Positions 34,270 through 37,862 of a stretch of DNA of 37,862 nt are shown in pieces (the stretch's first letter is position 1; each line of letters starts with the position of its first letter). The translations under genes and the position numbers were made by a program. The stretch comes from Tatumella sp. JGM118 (GTDB taxonomy: Bacteria; Pseudomonadota; Gammaproteobacteria; Enterobacterales; Enterobacteriaceae), in contig NZ_JAERJR010000025.1 of NCBI RefSeq assembly GCF_018257515.1, positions 1 through 37,862 on the forward strand, in the 5' to 3' direction. Under the pieces are notes generated by a model. It was given only the letters and a program-made list of their open reading frames with translations. It was not told the origin of the DNA and ran no database searches.

Positions 34270-34288
34270 TGGAATGATTCTCATTTGC
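34270..34288. promoter_or_regulatory. Fur box upstream of yqjH
   Basis: TGGAATGATTCTCATTTGC (on the minus strand GCAAATGAGAATCATTCCA) matches the 19-base Fur consensus at 13 positions, with the TGAGAATCATT core intact. It lies 56-74 bases upstream of the yqjH start, at promoter distance. Confidence 0.75.
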
Positions 34289-34490
34289 AATTTCAGTAAT
34301 CTATCCATGATATATCTTTACTGCAAGAAAAAAATCGGTTTCCGGCCAATAAGCAGACGTCACACCTGCGAAAAAATAAAAAAATCACCTATTGAATCAA
34401 TGTGATAAATAATAACCTTCCCGACATACGCGATCGCATTTTTTGCCTGTCTTACTGAATATGGTTATCACCCCGGGAAACGTGCCCTGA

Positions 34491-34892
34491 TCAGTCCTGT
34501 TCCGGCACGCCATGCTCACGGGAAAAATTATCCCGATGCTGCTGTATTACCGAAACATTCTCTTCCAGCCAGTCAGCCAGACCGATGACTTTTCTTTCGG
34601 CCTCATATCCCAGCGGGGTCAGCCAGTATTCAACATGCGGGGGGACGACATCATAGGCCTTACGCCGGATATAACCGTCCTGCTCCATATGGCGTAGTGT
34701 CTGAGCCAGCATTCGTTCGCTGACGCCGCCTATCTTACGTCTGAGTTCACTAAAGCGCAGTGTGTCCTGTTTAAGGGCCAGCAGCACCAGCACGCTCCAG
34801 CGACTGGTTACCCGTTTCAGCATATCGCGGGACGGACAGTTAGCATTCAGTAACTCTCCGCGGACATATTTCTGTTGCAGCGTATTGGCCAT
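34491..34892 (-). CDS. ytfH: HxlR-family redox-sensing regulator YtfH
   Basis: Winged-helix DNA-binding protein of 133 residues. NCPSRDMLKRVTSRWSVLVLLAL (about 18-40) and LRRKIGGVSERMLAQTLRHMEQDGYIRR are the HxlR signatures, and VVPPHVEYWLTPLG the wing. Its sole Cys, residue 19, sits where the redox-sensing Cys lies in QorR/HypR-type relatives. It is divergent from qorB with a palindromic site between the starts. By analogy it represses qorB until oxidants or quinones modify the Cys. Confidence 0.88.
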   Translation of the reverse strand: MANTLQQKYVRGELLNANCPSRDMLKRVTSRWSVLVLLALKQDTLRFSELRRKIGGVSERMLAQTLRHMEQDGYIRRKAYDVVPPHVEYWLTPLGYEAERKVIGLADWLEENVSVIQQHRDNFSREHGVPEQD

Positions 34893-34910
34893 TTTTCCAC
34901 TAACCTTTTT

Positions 34911-34936
34911 GTAAGTACTTACTAAAAGTAAGTTTA
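34911..34936. promoter_or_regulatory. Palindromic operator between ytfH and qorB
   Basis: GTAAGTACTTAC (34911-34922) is a perfect 12-bp palindrome. A further half site AAGTAAGT follows at 34926-34933. HxlR regulators bind such GTAC-centred palindromes in the divergent promoter region. A TATAGT -10 for qorB at 34942-34947 would put the palindrome over the -35. Confidence 0.7.
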
Positions 34937-34985
34937 AATTTTATAGTGACCCTCTGTCATCCTTATTATTACTCAGTGAGGTCTT

Positions 34986-35840
34986 ATGATTGCTATCAGC
35001 GGAGCAACCGGTCAGTTAGGCCGTAAAGTGATTCATCAGTTACTGAAAGAAAATACAGCCGGAGATATCATTGCTCTGGTTCGCCAGCCCTCCGTGGCTG
35101 CAGAGAAACTTCCCCGCGAGGTTACCTTACGGGAAGCCGACTATAACCGTCCGGAAACACTGCTCCCGGCATTACAGGGTGTCGAAAAACTATTGCTGAT
35201 CTCGTCCAGTGAGGTAGGTCAACGGGAGGCTCAGCATGCCGCAGTGATAGAGGCTGCGGTGAAAGCCGGAGTAAAATTTATCGCTTATACCAGCCTGTTG
35301 CATGCGGATACTTCTCCGCTGGGTCTTGCGGCTGAACACCGTGCAACGGAAGCCCGACTGGCAGACTCCGGTATCGGTTATGCGCTGCTGCGTAATGGCT
35401 GGTATACCGAAAACTATGCTGCCAGTATCGCTCCTGCACTCACCCATCACGCTTTTATCGGTGCTGCCGGAGACGGGAAAATTGCCTCAGCCTCCCGCCA
35501 GGATTACGCAGAGGCGGCAGTCAGAGTCATTACCGCCGATGACCAGGCAGGAAAAATATACGAACTGGCCGGGGACAGTGCTTATACACTGGCTCAGTTC
35601 AGTGAAGAAATTACCCGTCAGGCGGGTGAAAAGGTCGACTACGTTAATCTCTCACCCACGGCCTTTGCTGATGCGCTTAAACAGGCCGGATTACCCTCGC
35701 CACTTGCGGAGATGCTGGCAGATTCTGATGCCGGGGCAGCCGCCGGAGGGCTCTATGATTCCGGAAAAACCCTCAGCCACCTGATTGGCCGCCCCACTAC
35801 GCCTTTTGCTCACACCATTACTGAATCGCTGACCGTCTGA
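34986..35840 (+). CDS. qorB: NADPH:quinone oxidoreductase QorB
   Basis: NmrA-like atypical short-chain dehydrogenase that reduces quinones with NADPH. It has 284 residues, close to E. coli QorB (286). MIAISGATGQLGRKVIHQLL is the nucleotide-binding start. VEKLLLISSSEVGQREAQH, FIAYTSLLHADTSPLGLA, LLRNGWYTENY, FIGAAGDGKIASASRQDYAEAA and YELAGDSAYTL are near identical to E. coli. It is paired with divergent ytfH, the arrangement known from E. coli ytfG-ytfH. A hairpin follows. Confidence 0.95.
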   Translation: MIAISGATGQLGRKVIHQLLKENTAGDIIALVRQPSVAAEKLPREVTLREADYNRPETLLPALQGVEKLLLISSSEVGQREAQHAAVIEAAVKAGVKFIAYTSLLHADTSPLGLAAEHRATEARLADSGIGYALLRNGWYTENYAASIAPALTHHAFIGAAGDGKIASASRQDYAEAAVRVITADDQAGKIYELAGDSAYTLAQFSEEITRQAGEKVDYVNLSPTAFADALKQAGLPSPLAEMLADSDAGAAAGGLYDSGKTLSHLIGRPTTPFAHTITESLTV

Positions 35841-35845
35841 TATTC

Positions 35846-35872
35846 ACAGGCGCCGTCCGGGGCGGTGCCTGT
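35846..35872 (+). terminator. qorB terminator
   Basis: ACAGGCGCCG (35846-35855) pairs with CGGTGCCTGT (35863-35872) through ten pairs with one G-T wobble and a TCCGGGG loop, 5 bases after the qorB stop. The sequence after it is CTTTCATC, only mildly T-rich. Confidence 0.65.
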
Positions 35873-35886
35873 CTTTCATCACCTTT

Positions 35887-35904
35887 ATTTACGTAATTTA
35901 CGTA
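35887..35904. promoter_or_regulatory. Tandem ATTTACGTA pair upstream of treF
   Basis: Two contiguous copies of ATTTACGTA (35887-35895, 35896-35904), each ending in the palindrome TACGTA, lie about 40 bases upstream of a TATACT -10 hexamer (35943-35948). They may be an operator or activator site for treF. The binding protein is unknown to me. Confidence 0.35.
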
Positions 35905-35998
35905 CTTTTTCGTGCTTCGCGCTGTGCCTTTTCAGGATTGTCTATACTTAATGTTTATGAATTGACCAGTTTTCCCGGGCAAAGGCGAGGAGGCAATT

Positions 35999-37663
35999 AT
36001 CACTTTATCAAACAAACAACAGCAAACCCTGCCGGAATTCCCGGAGACCGGGAGCACAGGAATCCATGACGACCCTTACGAGCTCTGGCTGGAGGGGATG
36101 GATGATTACGAACCCGAACCCGGGATCATCGAAGGGCTGCCTGCCGCCGATGCCCTGACACCTTCGGATCGTTATCTTGAGCTATTTGAGCATGTGCAAA
36201 ATGCCCATATCTTTCCGGACAGTAAGACCTTTGCCGACTGCTCACCGAAAGGTGATCCGCTGGATATTCTTATTCTCTACCGCAAGTTGCGCCGGAGCGG
36301 GAAAAAGTTCGACCTTGCGGATTTTGTCGCAGAGCATTTTACTCCGCCCTCCGACCACGGTGTGTATCACCACCAGCAGACGGATAAGCCCATCAGCCAG
36401 CATATCGACGATCTGTGGCCGGTACTGGTCCGGGAACCCCGTCAGCATCAGCCATTTTCATCGTTGCTGCCGTTGCCTAAACCTTACCTTGTTCCGGGGG
36501 GGCGTTTTGGTGAAGTTTATTACTGGGATTCCTACTTCACAATGCTGGGCTTACCGGTAAGCGGCAGAACAGATCTGCTCAGGGATATGGCTGATAACTT
36601 CGCCTGGCTGATTGAGAATTATGGCCATATCCCCAACGGTAACCGGACATATTATCTGAGCCGTTCCCAGCCGCCGGTATTTGCGCTGATGGTCGAATTA
36701 TTTGAAGAAGCAGGATTACCCGGCAGTACCCATTACCTGCAGCATTTAATTCGTGAACATGAATACTGGATGGATGGTGCCGGTGCCCTGCTGCCACACC
36801 AGGCCTACCGGCATGTGGTGCGGATGCCCGATGGTTCGTTACTCAACCGCTACTGGGACGACAGGGACACACCAAGGGATGAGTCCTGGCGGGAAGATAT
36901 AGCAACGGCAAAATTTTCAGGCCGCCCGCCTGGTGAGGTCTACCGGGATTTACGGGCCGGTGCGGCTTCCGGCTGGGATTATTCATCACGCTGGCTCAGG
37001 GATCCCAACCGGCTGGCCAGTATCCGTACCACCCAGTTTATTCCCGTCGATCTGAATGCGTTACTGTATAAACTCGAAACGACCATCGTTCGTCTGGCCG
37101 AAGATGAAGGGGAAATTCTCACCTCGCGGGCCTGGCAGTTAAAAGCAGATGCCCGGCGTAAGGCGATGGATCGTTATCTCTGGGATGATATTGACGGGGT
37201 TTATCGTGACTATGACTGGCGACGCAGTACCTTTGGCTCCTTTTCAGCGGCGGCTGCTGTACCGCTGTTCACGGGTATGGCCAGTCCGGCTCAGGCGAAG
37301 CGGGTGTCGGCTGAACTACGCAGATTATTGCTGACCAAAGGCGGTCTGGTTTCATCGACCATAGATAGCGGAGAGCAATGGGATAAACCTAATGGCTGGG
37401 CCCCGCTGCAGTGGATGGCGATTGAGGGGCTGAATGCTTATGGCGAAACCGCACTCGCCCGTGATATTGCCGTGAACTGGCTGACAACCGTCACTCATTT
37501 TTATTCGCAGCATCACAAGCTGGTTGAAAAGTACGATATCAGCAGTGAACACTCCCGGCCTGGTGGCGGGGGGGAATATCCGTTGCAGGATGGTTTTGGC
37601 TGGACGAACGGTGTCACGCGTAAACTGATGACAGTCTATGGGCGTTTTCTGCCAAAAGGGTAA
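35999..37663 (+). CDS. treF: Cytoplasmic trehalase
   Basis: Glycoside hydrolase family 37 enzyme splitting trehalose to two glucoses in the cytosol. Signature 1 is [15 protein letters not shown] and signature 2 [13 protein letters not shown]. The glycine-rich [18 protein letters not shown] is near the end. The only ATG that opens the frame, 36098, would give 521 residues and lose the conserved [11 protein letters not shown] segment that aligns with E. coli DPYELKLDEM. The frame is open back to a stop at 35963, without ATG, GTG or TTG. AGGAGG at 35988-35993 lies 5 bases before ATC at 35999 (and 2 before ATT at 35996), giving 554 residues against 549 in E. coli. So the start is most likely AUC or AUU, or an ATG altered by one base. 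Confidence 0.9.
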   Translation: MTLSNKQQQTLPEFPETGSTGIHDDPYELWLEGMDDYEPEPGIIEGLPAADALTPSDRYLELFEHVQNAHIFPDSKTFADCSPKGDPLDILILYRKLRRSGKKFDLADFVAEHFTPPSDHGVYHHQQTDKPISQHIDDLWPVLVREPRQHQPFSSLLPLPKPYLVPGGRFGEVYYWDSYFTMLGLPVSGRTDLLRDMADNFAWLIENYGHIPNGNRTYYLSRSQPPVFALMVELFEEAGLPGSTHYLQHLIREHEYWMDGAGALLPHQAYRHVVRMPDGSLLNRYWDDRDTPRDESWREDIATAKFSGRPPGEVYRDLRAGAASGWDYSSRWLRDPNRLASIRTTQFIPVDLNALLYKLETTIVRLAEDEGEILTSRAWQLKADARRKAMDRYLWDDIDGVYRDYDWRRSTFGSFSAAAAVPLFTGMASPAQAKRVSAELRRLLLTKGGLVSSTIDSGEQWDKPNGWAPLQWMAIEGLNAYGETALARDIAVNWLTTVTHFYSQHHKLVEKYDISSEHSRPGGGGEYPLQDGFGWTNGVTRKLMTVYGRFLPKG

Positions 37664-37665
37664 GG

Positions 37666-37694
37666 GATCCGGGGAAAACCGGATCAGGTTTTTT
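37666..37694 (+). terminator. treF rho-independent terminator
   Basis: GATCCGG (37666-37672) and CCGGATC (37679-37685) form a perfect stem with a GGAAAA loop, followed by AGG and six T (37689-37694). The core is the same as that at 146-172. Confidence 0.85.
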
Positions 37695-37774
37695 ATCTCA
37701 GGGTGGTGAGTATTCCGTTTATCTGTGGTTTTTTATTCTCAGCGCGGTGAATATTCCGTTCGCTTTATTGTCGG
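37688..37774 (+). repeat. Two tandem units of the T-tract/CTCAG/GAATATTCCG repeat
   Basis: Unit 1 (37688-37727) has TTTTTTATCTCAG then GGTGAGTATTCCGTTTATC. Unit 2 (37727-37774) has TTTTTTATTCTCAG then GTGAATATTCCGTTCGC. They directly follow the treF terminator and match the three units at 161-283. Nothing coding is visible here. Confidence 0.6.
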
Positions 37775-37862
37775 GCATGCTGCCCAAGCCCCGCCGGGGG
37801 CGACCGGGCAAAGGGCGCAGGGCCGCGCCCTCTGCACTCCGGGCCTGGCGACAAGCCTGCCC
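37773..37862. repeat. GC-rich hairpin series at the right edge
   Basis: Successive perfect hairpins are GGGCA-TGC-TGCCC (37773-37785), GCCCC-GCCG-GGGGC (37788-37801) and GGGCGC-AGGGCC-GCGCCC (37813-37830). The segment is far richer in GC than the genes. It runs to the window edge and is probably the start of a structured repeat whose continuation resembles the left edge. Confidence 0.5.

Noticed and set aside
1-37862. tRNA, rRNA, CRISPR array, insertion sequence or prophage
   Set aside because: No cloverleaf with a conserved T-loop, no spaced direct repeats of CRISPR type, and no transposase or integrase reading frame was seen on either strand.

Overview
This window is a chromosomal segment of a gammaproteobacterium in the order Enterobacterales. 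Nearly every protein aligns along its length with an Escherichia coli K-12 protein, and about two thirds of the gene order (fbaA to speC) follows the E. coli fba-spe-met-gsh-mut region. The differences (no endA, yggU, loiP or nupG in their E. coli slots, and extra genes such as a chagasin-type inhibitor) point away from E. coli and its closest relatives. An Erwiniaceae member (Pantoea- or Tatumella-like) is my best guess, at low confidence. No rRNA, tRNA, CRISPR array, prophage or transposase was found.

Layout. 1-310: a hairpin-rich repeat segment with a plus-strand terminator and tandem T-tract/CTCAG units. 357-6075 (minus): central carbon genes fbaA, pgk, epd (Cra operator upstream) and tktA. 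6436-10001 (minus): a yidB-family gene, then speB and speA, the arginine-to-putrescine route. 10635-13815 (plus): metK behind MetJ boxes, then galP behind two gal-type operators and a CRP site. 13918-17947 (plus): sprT, rsmE, gshB, yqgE, ruvX and a secreted peptidase inhibitor of family I42. 18002-19000 (minus): yggR, head to head with yggS-yggT-rdgB-hemW (plus, to 22032). 22082-23940 (minus): trmB-yggL-yggN. 24103-26587 (plus): mutY-yggX-mltC. 26627-28786 (minus): the ornithine decarboxylase gene speC, behind a long structured leader that may encode a 26-residue peptide.

Beyond speC the E. coli synteny ends and the genes come from scattered E. coli locations. They are the yjiR/yjiS divergent pair with a four-copy TACAGAT operator array, a block of 7-bp and 9-bp tandem repeats, acuI with a SelT/SelW-like gene, yqjH plus a yqjI-like repressor under a Fur box, the ytfH/qorB redox pair around a perfect palindrome, and treF with an apparent non-AUG start. 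The far right end (37686-37862) carries the same type of tandem units and GC-rich hairpins as the left end, so the window may be a whole contig bounded by copies of one repeat.

Functional links. speA-speB and speC are the two routes to putrescine, and metK supplies the S-adenosylmethionine used for spermidine. epd-pgk-fbaA form one glycolytic transcription unit. trmB/yggL and mutY/yggX/mltC are conserved divergent housekeeping units. The distal third is mostly stress and redox functions (ferric-siderophore reductase, quinone reductase, acrylyl-CoA reductase, trehalase).
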